From Acidimicrobiales bacterium (GTDB lineage Bacteria > Actinomycetota > Acidimicrobiia > Acidimicrobiales > MedAcidi-G1), in contig JAQWTI010000048.1 in NCBI GenBank assembly GCA_029242745.1, forward strand, positions 1 to 55,231: a stretch of 55,231 nt of DNA, read 5' to 3'. This document shows positions 1 through 8,315 of this stretch, in pieces. A program made the position numbers and the translations under genes. Within the stretch, counting starts at the first letter, position 1. Each line of letters starts with the position of its first letter. The notes beneath the pieces are model-generated. The model was given only the letters and a program-made list of their open reading frames with translations. It was not told where the DNA came from and did not search any database.

Positions 1-1038
1 CCCCGTATCGAGCAGTGGCAGCAGCAGGGTGCTATAGGGCAGCGTAAGATCACTCAGTGGACCCGCTATTTAACGGTCGCCATTGCCGTTATCCAGTCCA
101 CGAGTTTTGCTTTCCTGTTCAATGATCGGGGCAACTCGATCTCGGGCCAATCAGGGGCGAACTTGCTGCCTGATTTCCACATTGGCACTGTCAGTGTGGT
201 TGTTTTGACTCTGACGGCTGGCACAGCTTTGCTGATGTGGATGGGTGAACTCATTACTCAAAAAGGGATTGGTAACGGCATGTCGCTGCTGATCATGATC
301 TCGATTGTGAGTGGCTTTCCGGCTCAAGGTTCATTAATCCAGGCTGAAAACGGTGCAATCGTTTCGGTAATTGTGCTGGGATTTCTGATGCTGATGATTG
401 CTGCCATCGTGTTCGTCGAACAGGGCCAGCGTCGTATTCCTGTGCAGTTTGCCAAGCGGGTAGTGGGGCGCCGGATGTACGGTGGCCAGAACACCTACAT
501 TCCGTTGAAGGTAAACCAGTCCGGTGTGATCCCGATCATCTTTGCTTCGTCGGTTCTGTACCTGCCGGTACTAGTGGCAGCTGCCCTTCCATGGGACGGA
601 TTTAGGAGTTGGATCGATAACAATCTGGCTCAACCCGACAATGTTTTCTACTTTGCAATTACCGGACTGCTAATAGTCGGCTTCGCTTACTTCTACACGG
701 CTATTACCTTCGATCCGGTAAAACAGGCAGACACTATTCGGAAGCAAGGTGGCTTCGTGCCTGGGATTCGTCCCGGACACCAGACAGAGCGGTATCTGGC
801 AAAAATTCTGTCCCGGATCACACTTCCTGGGGCCTTGTTCATCGCTGGTGTGGCCTTGGTGCCATCAATTCTCATCAACATCTTCCTTGATACCAGCGCT
901 GGGGTGGGTGCTGGCGGTGCGGCTGGCTTCGGCTTTATCGGCATCTCAATTCTGATAGCAGCCGGAGTATCACTAGAAACGATGAAACAGGTCGACTCGC
1001 AACTCACAATGCGTAACTATGAGGGCTTCCTCAAGTAG
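1..1038 (+). CDS. secY: Protein translocase subunit SecY (5' end outside window)
   Basis: SecY forms the channel of the Sec translocon in the cytoplasmic membrane with SecE and SecG. The reading frame is open from base 1, so the N-terminal part lies outside the window; 345 C-terminal residues are visible. They include the cytosolic loop with QRRIPVQFAKRVVGRR and the following KVNQSGVIPIIFASS segment typical of SecY, several hydrophobic helices, and the closing block SQLTMRNYEGFLK. An internal start at 163 is not the real start, because the 54 upstream codons already encode SecY sequence. The stop TAG is followed directly by the adk ATG, so the two genes are translationally adjacent, as in many ribosomal protein clusters. 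Confidence 0.97.
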   Translation, partial: PRIEQWQQQGAIGQRKITQWTRYLTVAIAVIQSTSFAFLFNDRGNSISGQSGANLLPDFHIGTVSVVVLTLTAGTALLMWMGELITQKGIGNGMSLLIMISIVSGFPAQGSLIQAENGAIVSVIVLGFLMLMIAAIVFVEQGQRRIPVQFAKRVVGRRMYGGQNTYIPLKVNQSGVIPIIFASSVLYLPVLVAAALPWDGFRSWIDNNLAQPDNVFYFAITGLLIVGFAYFYTAITFDPVKQADTIRKQGGFVPGIRPGHQTERYLAKILSRITLPGALFIAGVALVPSILINIFLDTSAGVGAGGAAGFGFIGISILIAAGVSLETMKQVDSQLTMRNYEGFLK

Positions 1039-1626
1039 ATGGCAGCCGTTCGACTTGTCATCCTTGGCCGCCAGGGCTCAGGCAAGGGCACGCAGGCAGC
1101 GCGTCTGGTCGGCGCCTATGGGCCAGTGCATATTTCGACCGGTGACATGCTTCGTACCGCAGTGAAGAGCGGAACTCCGTTGGGTTTACAGGCCAAGGCA
1201 CTGATGGATTCCGGTGACCTAGTGGGCGATGGTCTCATCAATAGCATCGTGTCTGAGCGATTGGCTGCTTCTGACGTAGAAGTTCAGGGTTTCCTGCTTG
1301 ATGGGTACCCACGAACCCCAGATCAGGCCACTGCACTTGAGGGCTTCCTTGCTGAGGCTGGGACTCCACTGGATACTGCTCTTAATCTGGAGGTTCCGGT
1401 TGATGAGGTCACCGCCCGCATGGTGGCACGCGGTCGCGCTGATGATACGGAAGAGGCCATCCGTCGTCGCCTCGATTTGTATGAATCAGAAACTGCACCG
1501 TTGCTGGCCTGGTTTGACGAGCGTGGTCTGCTCGACGTAGTTGATGGTTTGGGTGCTGAGGAGGCGGTGTTCGATCGCTTGTCGTCGGTAATCGATAGCC
1601 GTCTCGGTGTCGGAGATGCCCGATGA
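1039..1626 (+). CDS. adk: Adenylate kinase, short form
   Basis: Adenylate kinase interconverts ATP plus AMP with two ADP in the cytosol. The P-loop GRQGSGKGTQ lies at residues 10-19, followed by the AMP-binding STGDMLR and the DGYPRTPDQA motif. The 195-residue protein lacks the long zinc-type LID insertion: RMVARGRADDTEEAIRRRL passes straight into the C-terminal helix, as in short actinobacterial enzymes. The second P-loop residue is Arg where Pro is usual. The ATG abuts the secY stop. No methionine aminopeptidase gene (map), often next in this cluster, follows; infA comes next after about 190 bases. Confidence 0.96.
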   Translation: MAAVRLVILGRQGSGKGTQAARLVGAYGPVHISTGDMLRTAVKSGTPLGLQAKALMDSGDLVGDGLINSIVSERLAASDVEVQGFLLDGYPRTPDQATALEGFLAEAGTPLDTALNLEVPVDEVTARMVARGRADDTEEAIRRRLDLYESETAPLLAWFDERGLLDVVDGLGAEEAVFDRLSSVIDSRLGVGDAR

Positions 1627-1816
1627 GTGACCACTTAGTCTGTCTTACCCTGACTTTACGGGTTGGCCCGTCCGACGGCCTCCGGTAGTGTTATCCACTG
1701 GCTTCAGCCGGGTGTGCGCCCTAGATAGCAGCCCCCGGATCTTGGATCAGTTGATGGTTAAACATCTTCTGTCCGAGTAACCGCCACCGAATTCGAATTA
1801 ACCCAGGAGCACCACA

Positions 1817-2041
1817 CTGCAGAAGCCCAAGGAAGATGCGATCGTGATGGAGGGAACGGTTCTTGAGCCGTTGCCCAATGCCATGTTCCGTGTCGAACTG
1901 GAGAACGGCCATAACGTTTTGGCCCACATCTCCGGGAAGATGCGAATGCATTACATCCGTATCCTCCCCGGGGACAAGGTTCAGGTGGAACTCACCCCGT
2001 ACGATCTTCAACGAGGTCGGATTACCTACCGCTACAAATAG
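1817..2041 (+). CDS. infA: Translation initiation factor IF-1, probable CUG start
   Basis: IF-1 is a small OB-fold protein that occupies the ribosomal A site during initiation. The core is near canonical ([20 protein letters not shown], then [19 protein letters not shown] and RGRITYRYK). The first ordinary start codon is GTG at 1844, but the conserved IF-1 N-terminus (KEDAI) is encoded in frame upstream of it. Reading back, the frame is closed by TAA at 1799. Between the two, the only near-cognate start is CTG at 1817, and AGGAG at 1805-1809 sits seven bases before it. A CTG start gives 74 residues beginning (M)[14 protein letters not shown], close to the normal length of about 72. I therefore place the start at CTG 1817; GTG 1844 would delete conserved residues. 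Confidence 0.9.
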   Translation: MQKPKEDAIVMEGTVLEPLPNAMFRVELENGHNVLAHISGKMRMHYIRILPGDKVQVELTPYDLQRGRITYRYK

Positions 2042-2072
2042 CGGCCGCTACAAAGAGCAGAAGAGAACAAGT

Positions 2073-2186
2073 ATGAAGGTCCGAGCGAGCGTTAAACGCA
2101 TGTGTGATAAGTGCCGGGTTATCCGGCGGCATGGCCGCGTGCGGGTTATTTGCAGTAATCCCCGCCACAAGCAGCGTCAGGGTTAG
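2073..2186 (+). CDS. rpmJ: 50S ribosomal protein L36
   Basis: This 37-residue basic protein of the large subunit is encoded between infA and rpsM, its usual place. The sequence starts [19 protein letters not shown] and keeps the zinc-binding set C11, C14, C27 and H32, so it is the zinc-containing (C+) form. The start ATG follows a purine-rich AGAAGAGAACAAGT stretch. It is too short for ordinary ORF cut-offs but unmistakable by sequence and context. Confidence 0.96.
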   Translation: MKVRASVKRMCDKCRVIRRHGRVRVICSNPRHKQRQG

Positions 2187-2198
2187 AGGAAGCATTCT

Positions 2199-2576
2199 AT
2201 GGCACGTATTTCAGGCGTTGACGTCCCTCGCGAGAAGCGAGTGCTGATTTCGTTGACCTATATCCACGGTATTGGTCGCACATCGGCTTCGCTGATATGC
2301 GAGGGCGCTGGCGTGAACCCAGCCACCCGGGTCCGGGACCTCACCGATGATGAGGTAACGAGTATCCGTGCTCTCGTCGACCAGCAGTTCAAGGTCGAAG
2401 GCGACCTCCGGCGTGAGGTCTCCCAGAACATCAAGCGGAAGATGGACATTGGCTGCTACCAGGGCTTACGCCACCGTCGTGGCCTTCCAGTTCGTGGGCA
2501 GCGAACTCACACCAACGCCAGGACTCGGAAGGGACCGCGAAAGACGGTCGCGAATAAGAAGCAGGTTACGAAGTAA
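2199..2576 (+). CDS. rpsM: 30S ribosomal protein S13
   Basis: S13 sits in the head of the small subunit and contacts the P-site tRNA and the B1 bridges. The 125-residue product starts [15 protein letters not shown] and has the helix-two-turn-helix region [10 protein letters not shown]. The C-terminal tail is strongly basic, with [17 protein letters not shown] at about residues 97-113. The stop TAA shares its last A with the ATG of rpsK (one-base overlap), consistent with translational coupling in the alpha operon. Confidence 0.97.
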   Translation: MARISGVDVPREKRVLISLTYIHGIGRTSASLICEGAGVNPATRVRDLTDDEVTSIRALVDQQFKVEGDLRREVSQNIKRKMDIGCYQGLRHRRGLPVRGQRTHTNARTRKGPRKTVANKKQVTK

Positions 2577-2974
2577 TGGCAAAGCCGGCTGCTGGTGGAA
2601 GACGACCTCGTAAGAAGGAGCGCAAAAATGTCCCCCACGGCGTTGCGCATATCAAGAGTTCCTTCAACAACACAATAATTACTATCACTGATCAGGGTGG
2701 CAATACCTTGGCTTGGTCCTCGGCTGGCAACGTCGGTTTCAAGGGATCTCGCAAGTCAACTCCTTTTGCAGCCCAGATGGCAGCTGAGCAGTGTGCTCGA
2801 CGGGCTATGGAACATGGGGTTCGAAAAGTTGATGTTGTGGTGCGTGGTCCAGGGTCTGGTCGTGAGACCGCTATCCGGACAATCCAGAACACTGGCATTG
2901 AGGTAACGGGCATTAAGGACGTCACCCCGATCCCCCACAACGGTTGTCGACCACCTAAACGGCGAAGGGTCTGA
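2576..2974 (+). CDS. rpsK: 30S ribosomal protein S11
   Basis: S11 lies on the platform of the small subunit near the E site. The 132-residue sequence contains the family blocks [30 protein letters not shown] and [15 protein letters not shown], and ends [16 protein letters not shown], the usual C-terminus. It overlaps rpsM by one base and is followed three bases later by rpsD. Confidence 0.97.
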   Translation: MAKPAAGGRRPRKKERKNVPHGVAHIKSSFNNTIITITDQGGNTLAWSSAGNVGFKGSRKSTPFAAQMAAEQCARRAMEHGVRKVDVVVRGPGSGRETAIRTIQNTGIEVTGIKDVTPIPHNGCRPPKRRRV

Positions 2975-2977
2975 CCA

Positions 2978-3595
2978 ATGTCTCGATATACAGGACCCCG
3001 CGCACGCGTCTCTCGACGTTTGGGCACCAATATTTTTGGAACCAAGGGTGAGATCGTCGCGCTAGATAAACGCCCCTATCCGCCTGGTGAGCACGGACGT
3101 ACTCGTCGGCGAGGTAACCCGTCTGAGTATCTCATGCAGTTGCAGGAGAAGCAGAAGGCACGATTCTCCTATGGCCTAACCGAAAAGCAGTTCCGCCGTC
3201 TCTACGAGGAGGCCAACCGCCGGCAGGGTGTGACCGGTGAGAACATGCTTCAGTACCTAGAATTGCGACTCGACAATGTCTTGTACCGGTCCGGCATGGG
3301 CGCTACCCGCCCCCAGGCCCGCCAGTTAGTCAACCATGGGCACGTGGATGTCAACGGCAGCCGGGTTGACATCCCTAGTTACCGCTGTCGCAAGGGTGAC
3401 GTCGTTACCCTTCGCGATAAGGCCCGTAAAATGGTCGTTGTCCAGTGGAACATCGACGTTCTGGACCGTCAGGCCCCGGCGTGGATCGACATTGATGACG
3501 ATGGCCATAGAACTACCGTTCGTGAACTCCCTGTTCGTGAGCAGATCGATATCCCTGTTCGCGAGCAGTTGATCGTCGAACTTTATTCCAAGTAG
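2978..3595 (+). CDS. rpsD: 30S ribosomal protein S4
   Basis: S4 is a primary 16S rRNA binder that nucleates small-subunit assembly. The 205-residue product begins MSRYTGPRARVSRRLG and contains the S4 RNA-binding domain around residues 92-155 (LELRLDNVLYRSGM, RQLVNHGHVDVNGSRV). The N-terminal region lacks zinc-binding cysteines, so it is the zinc-free type. It lies between rpsK and rpoA, where S4 often acts as the autoregulator of the operon; no regulatory RNA structure was identified here. Confidence 0.97.
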   Translation: MSRYTGPRARVSRRLGTNIFGTKGEIVALDKRPYPPGEHGRTRRRGNPSEYLMQLQEKQKARFSYGLTEKQFRRLYEEANRRQGVTGENMLQYLELRLDNVLYRSGMGATRPQARQLVNHGHVDVNGSRVDIPSYRCRKGDVVTLRDKARKMVVVQWNIDVLDRQAPAWIDIDDDGHRTTVRELPVREQIDIPVREQLIVELYSK

Positions 3596-3655
3596 GCGCC
3601 ATAGTTCCCGGCGCTATTCCAGTATCCAATCCCGACACGCAAGAAGGACATTCTT

Positions 3656-4594
3656 ATGCTGGTCATTCAGCGACCTACGGTCACAGCGGTGGCCGAAGCT
3701 GACGGAAACCGTCAGTATTTCTCAATTGAGCCACTTGAGCTTGGCTTCGGTCATACGCTTGGCAACTCCCTGCGGAGGACGCTGCTTTCGTCGATACCGG
3801 GGGCTGCTATAACGCAGGTCAAGTTTGACGATGCTCTCCACGAGTTCGGCACTATCGACGGCGTCGTCGAGGATGTCACTGACATCGTGTTGAACTTGAA
3901 GGATGTGGAGTTGCGGTGCCACAGTGACGAGCCCGTCACGCTCCGGATTGACGCGCGAGGCGATGCCGAGGTGACTGCTGCGGCGCTCGAGACCAACGAG
4001 CAGGTTGAGATACTGAACCCTGATCTGCATCTGGCCACGGTGACAGGCAAGGGTCGGTTGGCTCTTGAGTTGACTGTCGAAGTCGGGCGCGGTTACCTAG
4101 GTTCGGACCGTTCCAGTGGTGAAGCCGTCATCGGCGTGATCCCCGTCGATGCGTTGTTCTCGCCGGTGCGTCGGGTTTCTATTGAGGTAGAACCAGTTTC
4201 GGTCGGTCAAGCCCAGGATATGGACCGCCTCGTGTTGGATGTCACCACCGATGGATCCATAACCCCACGCGACGCCCTAGCCTCAGCGGGTGCCACGCTG
4301 AGGACCCTTGTCCAGTTGGTTGAGGACATGAGTGATGATGCTCGCGGTCTTGAGTTAGGCGAAGCCGAAGAAGTGGGTGGTAGTTCTCCGGATCTTGATC
4401 TGCTGATCGAGGATCTCGATTTGTCAGAGCGTCCGCGTAACTGTCTCAAGAGGGCACAGGTTGACACAGTTGGTCAACTGCTGGAAAAGACTGAGGACGA
4501 CCTTCTGGCCGTCACCAATTTCGGCCAAAAGTCACTAGATGAGGTTATTGAGAAACTCGATGAGCGTGGCCTTTCGCTGCGAGTCCGAGGCTGA
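3656..4594 (+). CDS. rpoA: DNA-directed RNA polymerase subunit alpha
   Basis: The alpha dimer nucleates assembly of core RNA polymerase. The N-terminal domain (about residues 1-230) includes [19 protein letters not shown]. An acidic linker (about 231-250) leads to the C-terminal domain with the helix-hairpin-helix block [20 protein letters not shown] and [18 protein letters not shown], the surface used for UP-element and activator contacts. The length, 312 residues, is normal. The 60-base gap after rpsD contains the leader; rplQ follows after four bases. Confidence 0.97.
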   Translation: MLVIQRPTVTAVAEADGNRQYFSIEPLELGFGHTLGNSLRRTLLSSIPGAAITQVKFDDALHEFGTIDGVVEDVTDIVLNLKDVELRCHSDEPVTLRIDARGDAEVTAAALETNEQVEILNPDLHLATVTGKGRLALELTVEVGRGYLGSDRSSGEAVIGVIPVDALFSPVRRVSIEVEPVSVGQAQDMDRLVLDVTTDGSITPRDALASAGATLRTLVQLVEDMSDDARGLELGEAEEVGGSSPDLDLLIEDLDLSERPRNCLKRAQVDTVGQLLEKTEDDLLAVTNFGQKSLDEVIEKLDERGLSLRVRG

Positions 4595-4598
4595 CGTT

Positions 4599-4952
4599 AT
4601 GCCTGCAACTCCCAAGAAGGGGCGGCGTTTCGGCGGCAGTTCCGCTCACCAGAAGTCAATGATGGCGAATCTTGTCGCGTCACTGATAGCCGCTGAGGCC
4701 ATTACTACGACTGAGGCCAAGGCTAAGGCCCTGCGTCCTGTCGCCGAGAAGATGATTACTAAAGCTCGTAAGGGCGGTATCCATAATCATCGTCAGGTGG
4801 TGTCGTTTCTTCGGGATCGAGAAATGACCACAAAGCTGTTTGACGAGATCGGGCCCCGCTACGTGGACCGTCCGGGTGGCTACACGCGGATCCTCAAGGT
4901 TGGCCCACGCCACGGCGACAATGCGCCGATGGCACGCATCGAACTCGTCTGA
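4599..4952 (+). CDS. rplQ: 50S ribosomal protein L17
   Basis: L17 is a large-subunit protein near the exit tunnel. The 117-residue product starts [20 protein letters not shown] and includes [22 protein letters not shown] 4599 was chosen over the in-frame upstream ATG at 4539, which lies inside rpoA and would add 20 unrelated residues. The gene begins four bases after the rpoA stop, the normal order. Confidence 0.96.
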   Translation: MPATPKKGRRFGGSSAHQKSMMANLVASLIAAEAITTTEAKAKALRPVAEKMITKARKGGIHNHRQVVSFLRDREMTTKLFDEIGPRYVDRPGGYTRILKVGPRHGDNAPMARIELV

Positions 4953-5001
4953 TCCCTCTGTCCTGGGGCATATCCCCGTTTCAGGAAATCTGGGAGGGGT
5001 C

Positions 5002-5775
5002 ATGAGGGTCCGGGCAACTCTCGCCTACGACGGGGCGCCGTTCCATGGTTTCGCCGCCAATGCCGGTGTTCCTACCGTTGCCGGTCTGCTAGTTGAGGTA
5101 TTGACGCACATTCTTCGAGACGATGTGGTCCTGACGTGTGCGGGTCGGACCGATCGTGGGGTCCATGCCGTTGGCCAAGTGGTGGGATTTGATCTCTCCG
5201 AGCGCTCGGATCTAGAGCTCGAGACGCTTCAGAGCATTGTAAATCGTCGGATTGGACCGTCGGTCCTGATGACAGCTATCCAGCGCGTGGGCGATGATTT
5301 CGACGCCAGGTTCTCGGCCACTGGCCGTACCTATCGATACCGGATCTTGGATCGCCCATCGCCGGACCCATTTCTTGTCTCACGTGCTTGGCATGTACCT
5401 GTTCAGCTCGATCTGGCGGCTATGGAGGTGGCGTCGGCTCACCTCGTGGGCCTACACGACTTCACATCCTTCTGTCTGCAGCAGGCTCCTCAGCCTGATG
5501 GCTCGTTTCCCACCATGATCCGGCGGGTAACCGCTGCATCGTGGCGCCGAGTAGCCGATGGCCTATCAGGGGTGGACCTTCTGGAGTTTGAGGTAGCGGC
5601 ATCCGCTTTCTGCCAACGGATGGTGCGCACGATTGTGGGCACGCTGGTGGCTATCGGTCGGGGCGATTTGGCCTCTGATCAGATTCCGATCGTGCTGGCT
5701 GCAATGGATCGGCGTGCTGCTGGTGATTCCGCCCCACCTCAGGGTCTCATCTTCTGGTCGGCGCAGTACGACTGA
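5002..5775 (+). CDS. truA: tRNA pseudouridine(38-40) synthase TruA
   Basis: TruA isomerises uridines 38-40 in the anticodon arm of many tRNAs. The 257-residue sequence starts MRVRATLAYDGAPFHGFA and carries the catalytic Asp in CAGRTDRGVHAVGQV. It also has YRYRILDRPSPDPF and the late FCQRMVRTIVGTLV block. The start ATG 5002 is preceded by GGGAGGGG at 4992-4999; a longer frame from 4840 lies inside rplQ and is not credible. Position directly after rplQ is common in actinobacteria. Confidence 0.95.
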   Translation: MRVRATLAYDGAPFHGFAANAGVPTVAGLLVEVLTHILRDDVVLTCAGRTDRGVHAVGQVVGFDLSERSDLELETLQSIVNRRIGPSVLMTAIQRVGDDFDARFSATGRTYRYRILDRPSPDPFLVSRAWHVPVQLDLAAMEVASAHLVGLHDFTSFCLQQAPQPDGSFPTMIRRVTAASWRRVADGLSGVDLLEFEVAASAFCQRMVRTIVGTLVAIGRGDLASDQIPIVLAAMDRRAAGDSAPPQGLIFWSAQYD

Positions 5776-5818
5776 TGTCCGCTAGCTAGATGGCGCCTGC
5801 TAGGGAGCGCCCTACTGC

Positions 5819-5866
5819 GGGTTGACGGGTTGACGGGTTGACGGGTTGCCGGGTTGTTGGGTCGCC
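5819..5866 (+). repeat. Tandem 8-bp repeat (GGGTTGAC) in the truA-rplM gap
   Basis: Three perfect copies of GGGTTGAC (5819-5842) are followed by three decaying copies (GGGTTGCC, GGGTTGTT, GGGTCGCC) up to 5866. It lies about 100 bases before rplM in what is probably its mRNA leader. A GTCAACC segment at 5958-5964, just before the rplM GTG start, is complementary to the repeat unit. Confidence 0.85.
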
Positions 5867-5964
5867 CGTAGCCTTGGCCCGGTCGTGCTGCGCACCGCAG
5901 AGTTTTCTTGCAGGGTTCCAGCGGCTTTCCCATCCAGTCTCCGATCCAGTACAGGCGGTCAACC

Positions 5965-6417
5965 GTGTCCACCTACACCCCCAGGGCTAGCGAGATCAAG
6001 CGTGCTTGGCATGTCGTTGATGCCGAGGGACTCATCCTCGGGCGAATGGCGTCCGAGGTCGCCGCGATCCTGCGCGGCAAGCACAAGCCAACATTCGCCC
6101 CTCACATTGATACGGGTGATCACGTGGTGATTGTCAACGCCGACAAGGTAGTACTGACAGGCGCCAAGGCCACTGACAAAAACGTTTACGACCACTCGGG
6201 GTACCCCGGTGGGCTTCGAACCCGGGCTTACGGCGAGTTTCTCACCGACAAGCCGGAAGAGGCTGTCCGTCGGACCATCAGGGGCATGCTCCCAAAGAAT
6301 CGCTTGGGACGCCAACAGTTGACCAAACTCAAGGTTTACCGAGGTGCCGATCATCCGCATGAGGCACAGCGACCCCAACCACTGGCTATTGACCACGCCC
6401 GGGCCCGCACGGTCTGA
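5965..6417 (+). CDS. rplM: 50S ribosomal protein L13
   Basis: L13 is an early assembly protein of the large subunit. The 150-residue product runs (M)[38 protein letters not shown], and carries [15 protein letters not shown] and the [11 protein letters not shown] motif. GTG at 5965 is chosen because the upstream in-frame residues (from 5908) match nothing in the family and canonical L13 begins a few residues before the Y-x-P. It pairs with rpsI in the standard rplM-rpsI unit. Confidence 0.95.
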   Translation: MSTYTPRASEIKRAWHVVDAEGLILGRMASEVAAILRGKHKPTFAPHIDTGDHVVIVNADKVVLTGAKATDKNVYDHSGYPGGLRTRAYGEFLTDKPEEAVRRTIRGMLPKNRLGRQQLTKLKVYRGADHPHEAQRPQPLAIDHARARTV

Positions 6418-6443
6418 CCGGCGAGCCTCGAGAGGAACATCTA

Positions 6444-6836
6444 ATGCCTAGCCCCCTTATTCAGTCCACCGGTCGTCGGAAGCAGTCGGTCGCCCGAGTG
6501 CGGCTGCGCCTCGGCACTGGCGCAGTGACGGTCAATGGCCGTACTGCTGAAGATTACTTCCCGTCGGAGAGCCATCGTCTCGTGTTCATGGAGCCGCTCC
6601 GGGTAACCGCGACGGAGGGCGACTACGACATTGATGCGACGCTGCATGGCGGTGGAGTGAGTGGTCAGGCTGGAGCCATGCGTCTCGGCATTGCCCGGGC
6701 GCTCGAAACTCTTGAGCCAGAGCGACGTCCAGCGCTTAAGCAGGCTGGTCTTCTGACTCGAGATGATCGCAAAAAGGAGTCAAAGAAGTATGGGCTCCAC
6801 AAGGCTCGTAAGGCCCCTCAGTACTCCAAACGCTAA
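6444..6836 (+). CDS. rpsI: 30S ribosomal protein S9
   Basis: The C-terminal tail of S9 reaches the P-site tRNA anticodon. The 130-residue protein contains [33 protein letters not shown] and the typical basic end [16 protein letters not shown]. An AGAGGAAC purine tract precedes the ATG. It is followed after 51 bases by glmM. Confidence 0.97.
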   Translation: MPSPLIQSTGRRKQSVARVRLRLGTGAVTVNGRTAEDYFPSESHRLVFMEPLRVTATEGDYDIDATLHGGGVSGQAGAMRLGIARALETLEPERRPALKQAGLLTRDDRKKESKKYGLHKARKAPQYSKR

Positions 6837-6887
6837 TCAGGAATTTGACGTAGGGGACTGGTCCCCGCTCGCTTCTTAAGCCGCTTA

Positions 6888-8243
6888 ATGATGACAGGAA
6901 GTGGGCTACCGACACTGCGGTTTGGAACCGATGGTGTTCGTGGTCGAGTGGGTGTTTCCCTTGACGAGCCAGCAGTGCGTGCCCTCGGTTTGGCTGCGGC
7001 CGCCCATCTGGGTGCCACCAAGGTTCTAATAGGTCGTGACACTCGGGAGTCGGGTCCTGCGTTAGCTCGTGCCCTAGCCGAGGGTCTGGTGGCTGGTGGA
7101 CTGGACGTGGAGTCGTTGGGCGTGGTTCCCACGCCTGCGGTGGCATATGAGTGTCAGCTCGATGGGACTGCTGGCGCTGTGGTATCTGCCTCCCACAACC
7201 CCTGGTCGGATAACGGAATAAAGTTGTTTTCTGCGGGCGGGCGGAAACTAGGGGACCTAGTGCAGTCGGTGGTCCAAGAGGCGTGGGACACATCTCCGCG
7301 CTTAGATAAGCCGTTGAAGACGTCCGGTTGGGCTGATCCAGAGGAGTTAAATGGAGGTGGCCGTCGTTGGGCCGAGGCCCTAGTGGATTCAGTGGCTGAC
7401 GAGTCTCCGTTGGCTGGCCAGTTGCTCATTGTGGATTGTGCCAACGGTGCCACCTCAGCCTTTGCGGAGGATGTTCTGCAGCGTCTTGGTGCCGAGGTAG
7501 TGGTGTTACACGCATCGCCAGATGGCCGCAATATCAATCAGGACTGTGGTTCGACCTGTCCCGATGACTTACGAGAAGCGGTGCTCGGTGTAGGGGCCGA
7601 TGCGGGCCTGGCCTTCGACGGCGATGGTGACCGGGTGGTGGCAGTGGGAGACGATGGCGCCCTACTGGACGGGGACGATTTGCTGGCCGTGTGCGGTACC
7701 GACCTTCACGATCGGGGTTTATTGACCGGCGACACGGTAGTTGTCACAGTTATGGCGAACCTAGGCCTGCGTCAGGCTCTGTCAGAACACGGGATTGCTG
7801 TGCATGAAACGGCGGTAGGGGATCGGTACGTACTTGAGGCGTTGGAGGCCAACGGCTGGGTTTTGGGTGGGGAACAGTCTGGACACGTGATCTTTCGTTC
7901 CATGGCTAACACTGGTGATGGATTACTCACTGGGATCCACGCCCTAGTGGCAGCGGGCCGGTCAGGGCGGACGCTCGGAGGTCGAGTGGCTGATCTAATC
8001 GTGCGAGCTCCTCAGGTGCTCCATGCTGTGCCCATTTCAGTTGATGGCGCTGCCTTAGTGGCAGCATTGGCTGACACAGTTGACGACGCTGCTGTTCAGT
8101 TGGGTGCAGCAGGACGGGTATTGGTTCGTCCGTCCGGAACCGAGTCGGTAGTCCGAATCATGGTCGAGGCCTTCGATGCTGCTGAGGCCGCTGCGGTTGC
8201 CGATCGGCTGGTTGATGCCGTCCGTCAGGCTGACCAGATCTAA
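6888..8243 (+). CDS. glmM: Phosphoglucosamine mutase
   Basis: GlmM converts glucosamine-6-phosphate to glucosamine-1-phosphate on the way to UDP-GlcNAc and peptidoglycan. The active-site phosphoserine loop is SASHNPWSDNGIKLF (about residues 100-114), the Mg-binding loop is FDGDGDR, and the C-terminal phosphate-binding loop is RPSGTESVVRIMVEA. The length of 451 residues is normal. ATG codons at 6888 and 6891 are tandem, so the start is uncertain by one codon. The next gene is glmS, supplying its substrate. Confidence 0.95.
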   Translation: MMTGSGLPTLRFGTDGVRGRVGVSLDEPAVRALGLAAAAHLGATKVLIGRDTRESGPALARALAEGLVAGGLDVESLGVVPTPAVAYECQLDGTAGAVVSASHNPWSDNGIKLFSAGGRKLGDLVQSVVQEAWDTSPRLDKPLKTSGWADPEELNGGGRRWAEALVDSVADESPLAGQLLIVDCANGATSAFAEDVLQRLGAEVVVLHASPDGRNINQDCGSTCPDDLREAVLGVGADAGLAFDGDGDRVVAVGDDGALLDGDDLLAVCGTDLHDRGLLTGDTVVVTVMANLGLRQALSEHGIAVHETAVGDRYVLEALEANGWVLGGEQSGHVIFRSMANTGDGLLTGIHALVAAGRSGRTLGGRVADLIVRAPQVLHAVPISVDGAALVAALADTVDDAAVQLGAAGRVLVRPSGTESVVRIMVEAFDAAEAAAVADRLVDAVRQADQI

Positions 8244-8315
8244 ACCTCTACGATTCCTAGACTTCGTGCCTGAGGCGGACAAGTTATTCGTTGTTCATAG
8301 AAGGGGGATAAATAC

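Noticed and set aside
1658-1671. ACGGG-TTGG-CCCGT hairpin after adk as a terminator
   Set aside because: Five base pairs, no T-run, and the ribosomal cluster continues downstream.
1844-2041. infA starting at GTG 1844
   Set aside because: It would remove the conserved KEDAI residues, and an SD is better placed for CTG 1817.
4539-4598. Longer rplQ start inside rpoA
   Set aside because: The 20 added residues do not match L17, and canonical L17 begins at ATG 4599.
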